Shown here: positions 27,689 to 36,788 of the stretch, in pieces
How the letters are laid out: each line of letters opens with the position of its first letter
Numbering within the stretch: the stretch's first letter is position 1
NCBI RefSeq assembly: GCF_001005305.1
Contig: NZ_LBMH01000012.1
Coordinates: forward strand, 45,789 to 109,788
DNA: 64,000 nucleotides
Direction of reading: 5' to 3'
DNA from: Kordia zhangzhouensis
GTDB taxonomy: Bacteria; Bacteroidota; Bacteroidia; Flavobacteriales; Flavobacteriaceae
The notes under the pieces: generated by a model
Told to the model about the DNA's origin: nothing
The model's input: the letters and a program-made list of their open reading frames with translations, nothing else
Database searches by the model: none
Translations under genes and position numbers: made by a program

Positions 27689-28635
27689 AATATATGGTCG
27701 GTTTCAAAGGTTAGTAATTGCTGTAAGGCTTCTTTTTCTAAAAGTGGCTGATTGTCCGTAGAGACGGAATGTTCAATTGCATCTTCCACAGAATGATCGT
27801 GAATCAAGTAGAACGATTTCCCGTTTAGTTCTATCATCTTTGTGGCATGGGTTTCATACGGATCAATCATCACTTCGTCCACACTTTCGCCTGCACGTGC
27901 AGGAATCTTTTGGTAGCTTCCGCCGAAGCGTTCAATAAAACAATCCAACGCATCTTGCATCAACACCGTTTTCATGTGTGGACAGAGTATTTTTCCTTGA
28001 GTGGTTTCAATATGTGTCAAGCAAGTATTTACCAAATCTACTGCGTCATCCAAAGAAAAGATAAACCGACGCATGTGCGCGCCTGTCGTTTCGATGAGGT
28101 TGTTGTTTTCTTTCAACATTTTCTCCCAAATCGGAAATACCGAACCTGTGGACCACGCAATGTTGCCAAACCGAACACAGGCAAATTGTGTTTGCGCATC
28201 GTTGTTCATCAGCACAAATAATTTTTCCATCACTCGTTTGGAAAGTCCGTAAAACGAGTTGTTTTTCACACTGGCTTTGTCCGTTGAAATGCCAATCACG
28301 GTTTGTACATGGTGTTCTATTGCCGCGCGCGCAATGTTTTGTGAACCTTTAATGTTGATATCCAAACACTCATTAGGAAATTTTTCTGCGAGATGTACAT
28401 ATTTGGTCGCTGCCGCGTGAATGATAACGTCAGGCTTTACAAGTGACAACGTTTCCCGCACAGCGTCTATATTCGTAATGTCCATCGGAATCACTTCACA
28501 ACCCACCACTTTCCGAACGCGTTCGTTGAGGTAATTATTGCGTCCGCAAGCGATCACATGATGTTCCTTTTGGAATTTTCGTGCCAACGCACGTCCTAAG
28601 AAACCAGTTCCGCCAGTGATGAGTATTTTTTTCAT
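27685..28635 (-). CDS. SDR sugar-nucleotide 4,6-dehydratase-like (Polysacc_synt_2 type)
   Basis: The 316-residue protein has the NAD-binding GGTGFLG (residues 8-14), DVIIHAAATKYVHLAE, the STDKASVKNNSFYGLSKR catalytic part (Tyr-x3-Lys) and VRFGNIAWSTGSVFP. This set is characteristic of the CapD/FlaA1/PseB-type UDP-GlcNAc dehydratases and C5 epimerases. It probably makes a deoxy-keto sugar nucleotide for the cluster product. It is 6 bases after the GH3 gene and overlaps the nucleotidyltransferase, in one operon. Confidence 0.85.
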   Translation of the reverse strand: MKKILITGGTGFLGRALARKFQKEHHVIACGRNNYLNERVRKVVGCEVIPMDITNIDAVRETLSLVKPDVIIHAAATKYVHLAEKFPNECLDINIKGSQNIARAAIEHHVQTVIGISTDKASVKNNSFYGLSKRVMEKLFVLMNNDAQTQFACVRFGNIAWSTGSVFPIWEKMLKENNNLIETTGAHMRRFIFSLDDAVDLVNTCLTHIETTQGKILCPHMKTVLMQDALDCFIERFGGSYQKIPARAGESVDEVMIDPYETHATKMIELNGKSFYLIHDHSVEDAIEHSVSTDNQPLLEKEALQQLLTFETDHIF

Positions 28636-28641
28636 GTCGAA

Positions 28642-29742
28642 TTATAGGTTTGACTTGAATTTTAGAATTCGTTGATAGGATTCGTTGATACGTTCTTCGG
28701 ATATTTCGCCGTCATTGACCATTTTCTTCACTATATCAATAATGTCTTGCGGCAAAATCATATCGCGCCCTTTCATCGGAATGTGATTAGAGAACATTAG
28801 TACATCTACTCCCGCATGAATAGCCATTTGAATGGATTTTTCAAAACCAAATTGATCGGCAATTGCTTTCATTTGCATATCATCCGAGAAAATAACGCCT
28901 TTGTAGCCAAGATCGCCGCGTAGATAATCGGTCATAATCTTTTTAGAAAGGGTTGCAGGTAATTTAGAGTCGTCCAATTTATCATTTACAATATGTGCTG
29001 TCATAATCGCGTCTACGTTGCCTTCATACATCAATTTTACATACGGAAACACTTCTTGCAATTGCCAATAGTTGCTCACATCGGTTACATTGTAGTGTGA
29101 ATCTTGTCGTGAATTTCCATGCCCTGGAAAATGTTTTACCACTGTTTTGACATTGAAGTAACGATGACTTTGAATCACTTGTCGCGCATGGTTGATGATG
29201 TCTTGTGGATTGTCCGAAAACGCACGTTCATTTTTGCCAATTGGCGGATTCAACGGATTGTGGACATCTAATACAGGTGCATAATTTACATTGATACCCA
29301 ACGATAACAAGTTGTGTGCAATGATGTCACTGTAATATTTGGTAGAGTCAATATTGTTGACATTACCTAAGTAGTTTGCAGAAACCGTTTTTGGAAAACC
29401 ATATTTTTGTTTCAATCGGTTTACGAGGCCGCCTTCTTCATCAATACTTACTAAGAGTGGTAATTCTGCGTCTTTCTTCAACGTAGCAATGAGCTGTTTG
29501 AGCTTTTCAACAGAATTTTCTTTTGAAATGTTTTTCTCATATAATAAAATACCACCTAGTTTTTGCGCTTTGATATCTGCTAAAATTTTATTGTCTGCTG
29601 TAATCTCAGTATCGCCGCCAATACCTAGCATAATCATTTGTCCAATTTTAATGTCTAGACTGTCTGTTTTTTGTACTTGAGAAAAGCCGAGATTTCCCAT
29701 CATAAGGAATGCTATCGCAATAATTCCTATCTGTATCTTCAT
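28642..29742 (-). CDS. Secreted family 3 glycoside hydrolase (beta-N-acetylhexosaminidase-like)
   Basis: The 366-residue protein has a signal peptide (IGIIAIAFLMMGNLGFSQ). The GH3 N-terminal domain shows IDEEGGLVNRL, KHFPGHGNSRQDSH with the catalytic His region, and GVIFSDDMQMKAI with the nucleophile Asp. This matches NagZ-like enzymes. It lies 6 bases before the SDR gene and 3 after the preceding gene on the same strand. Either it is part of the biosynthetic operon or a neighbour transcribed with it. Peptidoglycan or chitin-derived substrate is an inference. Confidence 0.88.
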   Translation of the reverse strand: MKIQIGIIAIAFLMMGNLGFSQVQKTDSLDIKIGQMIMLGIGGDTEITADNKILADIKAQKLGGILLYEKNISKENSVEKLKQLIATLKKDAELPLLVSIDEEGGLVNRLKQKYGFPKTVSANYLGNVNNIDSTKYYSDIIAHNLLSLGINVNYAPVLDVHNPLNPPIGKNERAFSDNPQDIINHARQVIQSHRYFNVKTVVKHFPGHGNSRQDSHYNVTDVSNYWQLQEVFPYVKLMYEGNVDAIMTAHIVNDKLDDSKLPATLSKKIMTDYLRGDLGYKGVIFSDDMQMKAIADQFGFEKSIQMAIHAGVDVLMFSNHIPMKGRDMILPQDIIDIVKKMVNDGEISEERINESYQRILKFKSNL

Positions 29743-29745
29743 GTG

Positions 29746-30081
29746 TTATTTCTTTTTAATTGCTTCGATTGTTTTGTCGCCATCTTGATCGAACTTATGA
29801 TATTGTTCCACTACAAAATTGTCATAGAAAAAGCAATACGCCAATTCTCCATTTTTATGGAAAAATAAAATGATTCGATCGGTCAGGCATTGTTCGCCAT
29901 CTACTGTGTAATGTATTCTATACTTCACATAAAATATGCCACCTGTTTTAAAATACTCTCGTTCAACTTCCTCATTACTTCGATACACCGCGTCTTTATG
30001 GGGAACACGCAGTTGAAAAACTTTTTCAAATTGTGCTCTTATTTGTTCTTCGACAGTATCGATTGGGACAATGGTTTTCAT
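29746..30081 (-). CDS. Hypothetical protein at the head of the minus-strand operon
   Basis: I recognise no family. The 111-residue protein has no signal peptide and is mixed alpha/beta with aromatic-rich strands (YVKYRIHYTVDGEQCLTDRIILFFHK). Pairs such as ELAYCFFYDNFVVEQY suggest a compact barrel. It is 3 bases upstream of the GH3 gene, so it is the first gene of the run of minus-strand genes ending at 24445. The 30082-30389 gap beyond it is a divergent promoter region in which I see no gene or strong hairpin. Confidence 0.6.
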   Translation of the reverse strand: MKTIVPIDTVEEQIRAQFEKVFQLRVPHKDAVYRSNEEVEREYFKTGGIFYVKYRIHYTVDGEQCLTDRIILFFHKNGELAYCFFYDNFVVEQYHKFDQDGDKTIEAIKKK

Positions 30082-30389
30082 GAATGTGACGGAATCTAGT
30101 ACGCTTTGTGATTTATGTAAGATGTACGCTTGTTTCGTATCGAATATACGGTAAAATTGATGAAATAAAAAGAATAATAACAGAGCGATAACAAACGCTG
30201 CATAAAAACAATTGCAACGAATTGCTGCTCAGAGAAGTATTAGAATAGGGGAATTTCTGTTTTTGAATTGTTTTATGTACAGAAGTGTGCGACTAACCAT
30301 TTGTATGTGAAATAATTAAAATGTAAAACCAACGCAACCAACAAGCGTTTTGCGCATCTCAAACATATAAAACCAATCAAAAAAATCTC

Positions 30390-31535
30390 ATGAAAATATA
30401 TCAGATTACCTTAATTTTTCTTTTTGTATTATGTATACTTTCGTGTGAAAAAGATACGGATGCAGCTCCGTTAGCAGAAAGTAGTATTTCAGGTAAATTC
30501 TTCGCGCCCAATACAATTGATCCTATTGTGAATGGGAAAATCACCGCAAGTAAAGATGGAACAATCGTTTCGGAAACACGTTCAGCCGCCGATGGAAGTT
30601 TTGTATTGTCAAATTTAACAGCAGGAGAATACGAAATTTTGTTAACCAAAGGACTATTCAGCGCTTCCAAGACAATTACAGTTGCAGAAGATGACGATAT
30701 TCAAATTCCAAATATTCCTATTGATGTTTTTCCAAAAATTGGTGTGGTAACCGGTGCGTACGACCATATTGAATCAGTGTTGTATGATATTGGATTGGTA
30801 AATCCAATTACACAAGAACCATTGTTTGATATTATTCAAGGTATAGGTGTTGGCAGATCGGGCGTTAATAGCACCTATCATGGAACGCATCACGGACACG
30901 ATTCTGGAATGTTTGAACCGGAAAACACAAGTAATTTACAACCAAACGTATCCTTTACTTTTGCAGATTTGATTGCATCTCCAATGATGTTGGCAGATTA
31001 TGATATTCTCTTTTTAAATTGTGGATTGAGTGAAAGTTTTACCAACTATAATGACAATATCGTCCAATATGTAACTAACGGAGGAATTTTATATGCAACA
31101 GATTGGGCATTTAAATATGTACAAGGGATTTCTGATGGACCTAATTATATAGATTTTTATGATGCTGAAAAAAGCGGACGATCTACTTCCACAGAAGCAA
31201 TCATTTTTGATCCTGATTTAATTGCTTGGCTACAAGTGAATTTCGGAATTACTTTAGCTGCTGATGATACTATTCTACTCGATGAGTTTTTACCAGGTTG
31301 GCAAGTAGTAGAAAGTGCTAACGATGCAACTGTAGTAAGTTGGTTTAATGGACCCGTAACCTACCGAGATACAACGGGTACAGAAATTACAGCACACAAA
31401 GACTTGGCGTTTACATTTTTAGTGGGTGACGGCGGCGTATTCTACTCTTCATTTCATACGGAAAACCACGACGACGACTTTAGTACAGTTGATAGGCTAT
31501 TGGAATACTTAGTATTTGAATTGTCTTCGCTGTAG
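30390..31535 (+). CDS. Lipoprotein with carboxypeptidase-regulatory-like and amidotransferase-like domains
   Basis: The 381-residue product has a lipoprotein signal (FLFVLCILSCEKD). Residues about 33-115 form a carboxypeptidase-regulatory-like (CarboxypepD_reg) domain with GSFVLSNLTAGEYEIL. The rest (from PKIGVVTGAYDHIE) resembles a class I amidotransferase-like or ThuA-like fold, with YDILFLNCGLSE and GGILYATDWAFKYV; a His-rich HGTHHGHDSG segment could bind metal. No catalytic Cys triad is clear. Function unknown; it stands alone with a strong terminator. Confidence 0.65.
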   Translation: MKIYQITLIFLFVLCILSCEKDTDAAPLAESSISGKFFAPNTIDPIVNGKITASKDGTIVSETRSAADGSFVLSNLTAGEYEILLTKGLFSASKTITVAEDDDIQIPNIPIDVFPKIGVVTGAYDHIESVLYDIGLVNPITQEPLFDIIQGIGVGRSGVNSTYHGTHHGHDSGMFEPENTSNLQPNVSFTFADLIASPMMLADYDILFLNCGLSESFTNYNDNIVQYVTNGGILYATDWAFKYVQGISDGPNYIDFYDAEKSGRSTSTEAIIFDPDLIAWLQVNFGITLAADDTILLDEFLPGWQVVESANDATVVSWFNGPVTYRDTTGTEITAHKDLAFTFLVGDGGVFYSSFHTENHDDDFSTVDRLLEYLVFELSSL

Positions 31536-31556
31536 CTAAAAAATGTAAATAATTTT

Positions 31557-31590
31557 AAAAGCCTGAGTTTCTTTCTGCTCAGGCTTTTTT
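31557..31590 (+). terminator. Rho-independent terminator
   Basis: AAAAGCCTGAG pairs with CTCAGGCTTTT around a 10-base loop, followed by T residues. It ends the 30390-31535 transcript. Confidence 0.88.
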
Positions 31591-31763
31591 CGTATTGTAT
31601 GAATAATTTATAGGACATAAAGATAAAAGAAGATGATAATTTGCTGTAAAATCTTAGTATTTTTAAGCGTTGTTAAATGATGTTTCTTTATCTATTTGAA
31701 TTGAAAAGAAGTTGAGTGCATCTATTAAAAAATTAATTCGTACCATAATAAAATTCTAGGCTT

Positions 31764-32633
31764 TTGAGTAGTGAAAAAACAGCCATACGCACCACATATT
31801 TTAGTATAATAGGAAATACTTGCTTGGCTTTGATTAAAGGAATAGCCGGTATTTTTGGAAATTCCTATGCGCTTATTGCTGACGCTATTGAATCTACAAC
31901 CGATATATTTTCTTCATTACTCGTTTTGTTTGGTTTAACATATGCCAAACGACCTGCAGACGAGAATCATCCGTATGGACATGGAAAAATAGAACCATTA
32001 ATCACTTTCTTGGTCGTTACGTTTTTAGTTGTTTCTGCAATTGTGATAGCATATGAAAGTATTCAAAATATTCAAACACCTCATGAAGTACCAGAATCTT
32101 GGACTTTATATGTACTTGGAGGAATTATTTTATGGAAAGAAATATCATTTAGAATTGTTTATAAAAAAGGAAAGGAAACTCACAGCTCGTCTTTAAAAGC
32201 AGATGCATGGCATCATAGAAGTGATGCTATAACTTCGGTAATGGCTTTTATAGGAATTTCGGTAGCATTAATTTTTGGAAAAGGGTATGAAAACGCCGAT
32301 GATTGGGCCGCTTTATTAGCTTCTTTTTTTATTTTATATAATAGCTATTTGATTTTTAGACCTGCTTTGGGCGAAGTGATGGATGAACACTTGTACGATG
32401 ACCTCTTAGAAGTTATTCGAGAAGAATCGGTAAAGGTAGACGGTGTGTTGGGCACAGAGAAATGTTTTATAAGAAAAGCAGGAATGAAATATCATGTAGA
32501 CTTACACGCTATTGTTGATGGCAAGAAAACAGTAAAAGAAGGACATGAAATTTCACATTCGTTAAAAAACCATTTAAAAGAAAAAATTCCTTCTCTTATT
32601 AATGTTCTTATTCATATTGAACCGGATGATTGA
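31764..32633 (+). CDS. Cation diffusion facilitator family transporter
   Basis: The 289-residue protein has the CDF layout: a first membrane segment, then GNSYALIADAIESTTDIFSSLLVLFG with the metal-site Asp residues, HPYGHGKIEPL, further membrane segments, DAWHHRSDAITS (the second His/Asp set), and a C-terminal cytoplasmic domain with KCFIRKAGMKYHVDLH. CDF proteins export zinc, iron, cobalt or manganese using protons. Which metal is not clear. The start used is a TTG; no in-frame ATG lies near the N-terminus, so the start is not certain. Confidence 0.85.
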   Translation: MSSEKTAIRTTYFSIIGNTCLALIKGIAGIFGNSYALIADAIESTTDIFSSLLVLFGLTYAKRPADENHPYGHGKIEPLITFLVVTFLVVSAIVIAYESIQNIQTPHEVPESWTLYVLGGIILWKEISFRIVYKKGKETHSSSLKADAWHHRSDAITSVMAFIGISVALIFGKGYENADDWAALLASFFILYNSYLIFRPALGEVMDEHLYDDLLEVIREESVKVDGVLGTEKCFIRKAGMKYHVDLHAIVDGKKTVKEGHEISHSLKNHLKEKIPSLINVLIHIEPDD

Positions 32634-32678
32634 TTTTTAATAATTTAATGTTTAGCTGCAAAGCAGATGTTACTATTT

Positions 32679-35204
32679 TTAGAAGTATAAACGACACGAC
32701 AAATTGGGAGTGATTCCTAATGAGAAACGCTGAATATCTGTCAGAGTATTTTGAGAATTTATCCTGTAATATCTTTCGATAGAATTTTTAGTATCTAGAA
32801 TATTCCATAAAGCAAATGCTAGGTCCAACCGTAACTGGTTTTTTAACGCGTAAGTGTATTTTGCAGAAATATCCACTCGCAAGTACTCATCCAGTCTAGA
32901 AGAGTTTACCGGTTGGTAATTTATTGTTCCCTCAGAAATTGCATTATTAGGTACGGGTGTCGTAATGGGTTTTCCTGTTCTCCAATTGAGTCCAACGCCT
33001 ACTTTTAATGCATTGTATGAATACGTAATTCCAGAAGTAATGGCATGTGTTATATCATAGTTACTAGGAAATGGAGTAGGTTCAAGAGTTGTAAATTCAT
33101 ATTCATTATTCATGTATGAATAGCTTAGCCAAGCATTCAAATCGTTCCATTTTTTCCGTAGGAGCATATCAATACCCAACACATTGTACATTCCGCTAGC
33201 TTTGGTAAATTCATATTGATTTTGAAATCCTTGACTTTGAGTAGTGATTCCATCTACAGCTTTATAATAGGTATCAACACTAGCAAGCCAATTGTTTTTT
33301 TGGTAATTAATGCCCACGGAAACTTGTTGGCTAGTAAGCACAGGAATATTGTCATCATTGGATAATTGCCAACGTCTTTTTTCAATACCCAAAAAGTCAT
33401 TTTGAAAATTAACAATTTGCGAAGTGTTTTGATGTTTATATTCTGCTTGTGCTTCAACTATAAAATCATTTAAAAATTGATGACTTAAACTGAACCGTGG
33501 TTCAAATATGTGTTTTTTGAATTTGTCGAGATAATTGTAACGACCGCCAATACTAATCTGAGTGTTTTTATTAGCAGAGCTATAATCAACTCCAGCAAAA
33601 ACGGCATGTGTTCTTAAAACTTCTGAAATTAACAAGCGAAATAAAGGAACATCAATATCATCTAAATTAGTGACCTCAGTTTCTACAAAATGATAGCCAG
33701 TACGGATATTAAAATTTGTATTGTGTAAGTAATTGAATTGTACTTTGGCACTTGTTTCAGAAACCTTATTTTCCTGTAAAAAACGTTGTGCGTCTAATAC
33801 GTTCGCATTAATTGCTTTTAACTTATAATCTGTTTCATAAATTTCTACAGTAGTGAATAGTTGATCTCTCCAATTGTTTTTGTAGTATAAACCTGCGGCA
33901 AAACTATTTTGTTGCAAGTTGCTTTCTCGAGCGTTCTCTATATTGTCTGTTTGTAAGTTTTCTGTAAAACTTAGTGTATTGGAAACAAAAATTCCGTTGA
34001 GACGTAATTCGTTGCGTTCATCAATAGTATACAACCAGCGAAAAGAAGCATCATAAAAATCAAAATCTTTATTAGAGTTAACAATGTTTTCTTGATTTTC
34101 GGCAACTTCAGTATTTTGTTCAATTTGTTCAAAATAGGCAGTGTATGCAGGAGTTTCAATCAAATCATTAATTGATTTTCTAGCTGCTACTTGAATAGAA
34201 GATTTTTTCCCCAGTGGAGTATCTAAAAAAAGATTGGCATCCGTAAAATTTATACCTGCATTTCCATTAAAAGTCGTTGTAATATTTTTGGCAGTTTCCA
34301 TATGAATGCTACCTGAAACACCATCAGTTTCACTAGCATCTGTACCATTTTTAAGTAATTTTACTTTTTGCGTGATTTGTGGATTGTACATAGAAATGAG
34401 TCCAAAAAAGTGGCCAGACTGATACATTTTAATGCCATCCCATTTAATTAAGTTTTGATCGTGTGTACCACCTCTAATGCTCAAGTTTGATACTGTTTCG
34501 TTTGTACTTTGAATACCTGGGAAAGCTTGTACTGCTTGCAACACGTCATTTTCTGTCATACCAGGAAGCATGTCAAAATTTTTGAAGTTTATGCTAAATG
34601 AACCATTGCCAAGCTTGCTTATTCCTGTTGATAAAAAGTGAGAAATAATTACACTAGATAAGAGCTCTGTTTGCGGGCGCAGATATACCTGTCCACAACC
34701 ATTTGTCGTAAAATGATCACTCATGCGTTGAACAGTTTTGTATGAAATATGGCGAATTGTAATACGTTCATTCGAATTGGTGATTCGCAGGCGAAAAAAA
34801 CCATTCTCGTCACTAGTAGTAGCATTACTCGCTCCTTGAATTGTAGCTGCGTCAATAGGAGTATTATCTTCTTTATTTTTTAAATAGCCACATAATAAAA
34901 AACCTTTTTTTAACTGTACTACAATAAATCGTTTATCAATCTGTTGAAAAGCAAATTGAGTTTCCAATTCTAATTGTAGTAATATTTCCGGAAGTGTCTT
35001 TGAAAGGTCAGGAGTAGTAACGGTTATTTCTTTAAGTTGTGTTTGTGCATAATTAAATTCTACACTAAACTTTTTCTTCAGCATATCAAAAACTTCAGTA
35101 ATGTTTTTTTTTGAAGCGTTAGAAGAAACATTTTGTCCCAAACAAGAGATAGAACACAATAAAACACATACTATGATGATATATAGTTTATGGATGCTTT
35201 TCAT
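32679..35204 (-). CDS. TonB-dependent receptor with signalling (STN) domain, FecA-like
   Basis: The 841-residue outer-membrane receptor has a signal peptide, then an STN (secretin/TonB N-terminal) signalling domain (about 30-100). A carboxypeptidase-like regulatory domain follows (GYLKNKEDNTPIDAATIQG, about 105-180), then the plug domain (LPGMTENDVLQAVQAFPGIQSTNE, SIRGG), and a 22-strand barrel ending SCRLYF. An STN domain typically talks to a FecR anti-sigma. It follows the FecR gene with a 17-base overlap. The transported ligand is unknown, and no SusD partner is present. Confidence 0.87.
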   Translation of the reverse strand: MKSIHKLYIIIVCVLLCSISCLGQNVSSNASKKNITEVFDMLKKKFSVEFNYAQTQLKEITVTTPDLSKTLPEILLQLELETQFAFQQIDKRFIVVQLKKGFLLCGYLKNKEDNTPIDAATIQGASNATTSDENGFFRLRITNSNERITIRHISYKTVQRMSDHFTTNGCGQVYLRPQTELLSSVIISHFLSTGISKLGNGSFSINFKNFDMLPGMTENDVLQAVQAFPGIQSTNETVSNLSIRGGTHDQNLIKWDGIKMYQSGHFFGLISMYNPQITQKVKLLKNGTDASETDGVSGSIHMETAKNITTTFNGNAGINFTDANLFLDTPLGKKSSIQVAARKSINDLIETPAYTAYFEQIEQNTEVAENQENIVNSNKDFDFYDASFRWLYTIDERNELRLNGIFVSNTLSFTENLQTDNIENARESNLQQNSFAAGLYYKNNWRDQLFTTVEIYETDYKLKAINANVLDAQRFLQENKVSETSAKVQFNYLHNTNFNIRTGYHFVETEVTNLDDIDVPLFRLLISEVLRTHAVFAGVDYSSANKNTQISIGGRYNYLDKFKKHIFEPRFSLSHQFLNDFIVEAQAEYKHQNTSQIVNFQNDFLGIEKRRWQLSNDDNIPVLTSQQVSVGINYQKNNWLASVDTYYKAVDGITTQSQGFQNQYEFTKASGMYNVLGIDMLLRKKWNDLNAWLSYSYMNNEYEFTTLEPTPFPSNYDITHAITSGITYSYNALKVGVGLNWRTGKPITTPVPNNAISEGTINYQPVNSSRLDEYLRVDISAKYTYALKNQLRLDLAFALWNILDTKNSIERYYRINSQNTLTDIQRFSLGITPNLSCRLYF

Positions 35205-36102
35205 ATAAGATTACACTTTTTTCTGTAGCAAACTCATAACGTATATTCATAGGTGTAGTAACCGATTGGAGCGCTTTTTCTAGATTTTCATGTTGAAAAC
35301 CTCCAGTAAAAAGTTGGTCGCTGTCAATATGTGTGGTTGTTATTTTTACATCAAACTGACGTGCAAGTTCATCAAAAACTTCTTGTAATGGAACTGCTGA
35401 AAAAGTACTAAAGTTTTGAGTCCAATTTGGCTTGGTATCGCTTAGTTTTCTTTCGATTAGTTCTGAATTCATTACAATTAGTTGATCACCAGGAGCTAAT
35501 ATTTTTTGGTGGTTTCCTGTGGAAACTTTTACAGAACCTTCATAACAAGTCACTTCAAAGTAATTTGAACGTTTTTTTACATTGAATTCGGTTCCTAATA
35601 CGGTAACCGTATCTTTTTGGGTAATAACATCAAAAGTTGCGCCTTTAGCAACTTGAAAAAACGCTTCTCCATCAAGTGTAACCAGACGATTTTCTTTCCA
35701 ATCTTTTTTATGATAGGAAACAGAAGAGCTAGCATTGAGCACTATTGTTGAGGTATCTGGTAAGGTAATGTTTGTTTTTTCGCCAGCAATTGTGGTAATT
35801 GTGATGAGAGAATTTTGAGTAAAAAAGAAATACAGCCCAAATATAATTATACATGCTGCAGCTATTTTAAGTGCAGGCATCAAAGTTTTCATAAAACTTC
35901 GATGTTGGGTTTTTGGAGTCAATCTTTCGCCTTTAAATTTCTCATAGGTGTCAACATTTTGAAAATTTGAAGCTTTAAAGTTCTCTGCATACTTTATAAT
36001 AGATTGATAATGCTCAAAATCAGGACTTTTTTCAAAGTCTTGTAATTCGGCTTCAGTAAGCTCTCCATTCAGCCATTTATGTAGTAAATTATCATTGTCC
36101 AT
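35188..36102 (-). CDS. FecR-family anti-sigma factor
   Basis: The 304-residue protein has a cytosolic part of about 85 residues, one membrane segment (LKIAAACIIIFGLYFFF, near residue 80) and a periplasmic FecR domain with TIAGEKTNITLPDTSTIVLNASSSVSY and TVLGTEFNVKKR. The C-terminal part (DELARQFDVKITT) is the usual DUF4974 portion. It passes the signal from the receptor at 32679 to the sigma factor at 36149. Its promoter region carries the motif shared with the divergent lipoprotein (36118-36150). It overlaps the receptor gene by 17 bases. Confidence 0.93.
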   Translation of the reverse strand: MDNDNLLHKWLNGELTEAELQDFEKSPDFEHYQSIIKYAENFKASNFQNVDTYEKFKGERLTPKTQHRSFMKTLMPALKIAAACIIIFGLYFFFTQNSLITITTIAGEKTNITLPDTSTIVLNASSSVSYHKKDWKENRLVTLDGEAFFQVAKGATFDVITQKDTVTVLGTEFNVKKRSNYFEVTCYEGSVKVSTGNHQKILAPGDQLIVMNSELIERKLSDTKPNWTQNFSTFSAVPLQEVFDELARQFDVKITTTHIDSDQLFTGGFQHENLEKALQSVTTPMNIRYEFATEKSVILYEKHP

Positions 36103-36117
36103 TGCATGTGCATTTTT

Positions 36118-36150
36118 TATATAACAACTTATGTTTTAAAATCCCTGACT
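36118..36150 (-). promoter_or_regulatory. Putative ECF-sigma promoter for fecR
   Basis: On the minus strand it reads AGTCAGGGATTTTAA, a 7-base spacer, then GTTGTTATATA. The FecR ATG follows 15 bases later. The upstream part overlaps the last codon of the sigma gene. The same motif with the same spacer occurs at 36724-36756, so I treat it as the promoter recognised by the sigma factor of this locus. Confidence 0.7.
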
Positions 36151-36676
36151 ATTTTTTTAAGGTAAAACCATCCAATTGCTCTTTAAGAATCATAAAAGCT
36201 CTGTGTATTCTGTATTCTACTACTTTAACAGTAATGTTTAACATGTCAGCGATTTCTTTTTGTTTCTTGTGTTCAGCTTTACTTAACAAAAAAGCAACGC
36301 GGTATTCTTCTTTCATATTGGCCAAAACGGTTTGATACTTTTCTAAAAATTCAGCTTCTTGCATGATGAACTCAGGACTTACATTGGTATGTGTTTTTAC
36401 TTGAGTTTTCTCATAATTGAGCTTTACTTTTTCATGTTTTAACTGGTTTAAAATAATATTATTGGCAACAGTAAATAAGAAGGATTTTGCTTTGTTGGGA
36501 GATACATTTTCACAATTGTTCCAAAGCTTAATAAAAGCTTCTTGCGTAGCATCATTTGGATTGCATGCGCTTCCATATTTATAATATAGGAAGTCATGCA
36601 AGCTTTTCGAAAGCTTTCTGTATATGCTTTCGAAAATACGTTCTTCACAAACCTGAGTTTCTAATTCTTTTTCCAC
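36149..36676 (-). CDS. ECF-type RNA polymerase sigma factor (FecI-like)
   Basis: The 175-residue protein has region 2 (YGSACNPNDATQEAFIKLWNNCE) and region 4 (QTVLANMKEEYRVAFLLSKAEHKKQKEIADMLNITVKVVEYRIHRAF) of the ECF family. It is likely held inactive by the FecR protein downstream and freed when the receptor binds its ligand. The next gene (FecR) starts 46 bases beyond its stop. The short size without an extra domain is typical of Bacteroidota sigma-70 factor 1 family. Confidence 0.93.
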   Translation of the reverse strand: MEKELETQVCEERIFESIYRKLSKSLHDFLYYKYGSACNPNDATQEAFIKLWNNCENVSPNKAKSFLFTVANNIILNQLKHEKVKLNYEKTQVKTHTNVSPEFIMQEAEFLEKYQTVLANMKEEYRVAFLLSKAEHKKQKEIADMLNITVKVVEYRIHRAFMILKEQLDGFTLKK

Positions 36677-36723
36677 AAAAAAAAATATCTAAATCAAGAT
36701 AGTTAAATTTTTTTTTAATAAAA

Positions 36724-36756
36724 AGTCAGGGATTTTAATTTGATGGTTGTTGTATA
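36724..36756 (+). promoter_or_regulatory. Putative ECF-sigma promoter for the divergent lipoprotein genes
   Basis: AGTCAGGGATTTTAA, a 7-base spacer and GTTGTTGTATA; identical to the fecR promoter at 25 of 26 non-spacer positions with exactly the same spacing. It lies 33-65 bases before the ATG at 36789 and points to the plus-strand gene. Confidence 0.7.
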
Positions 36757-36788
36757 GATAAAGAAGCAAAAAATTAATCCAAAAGAAT

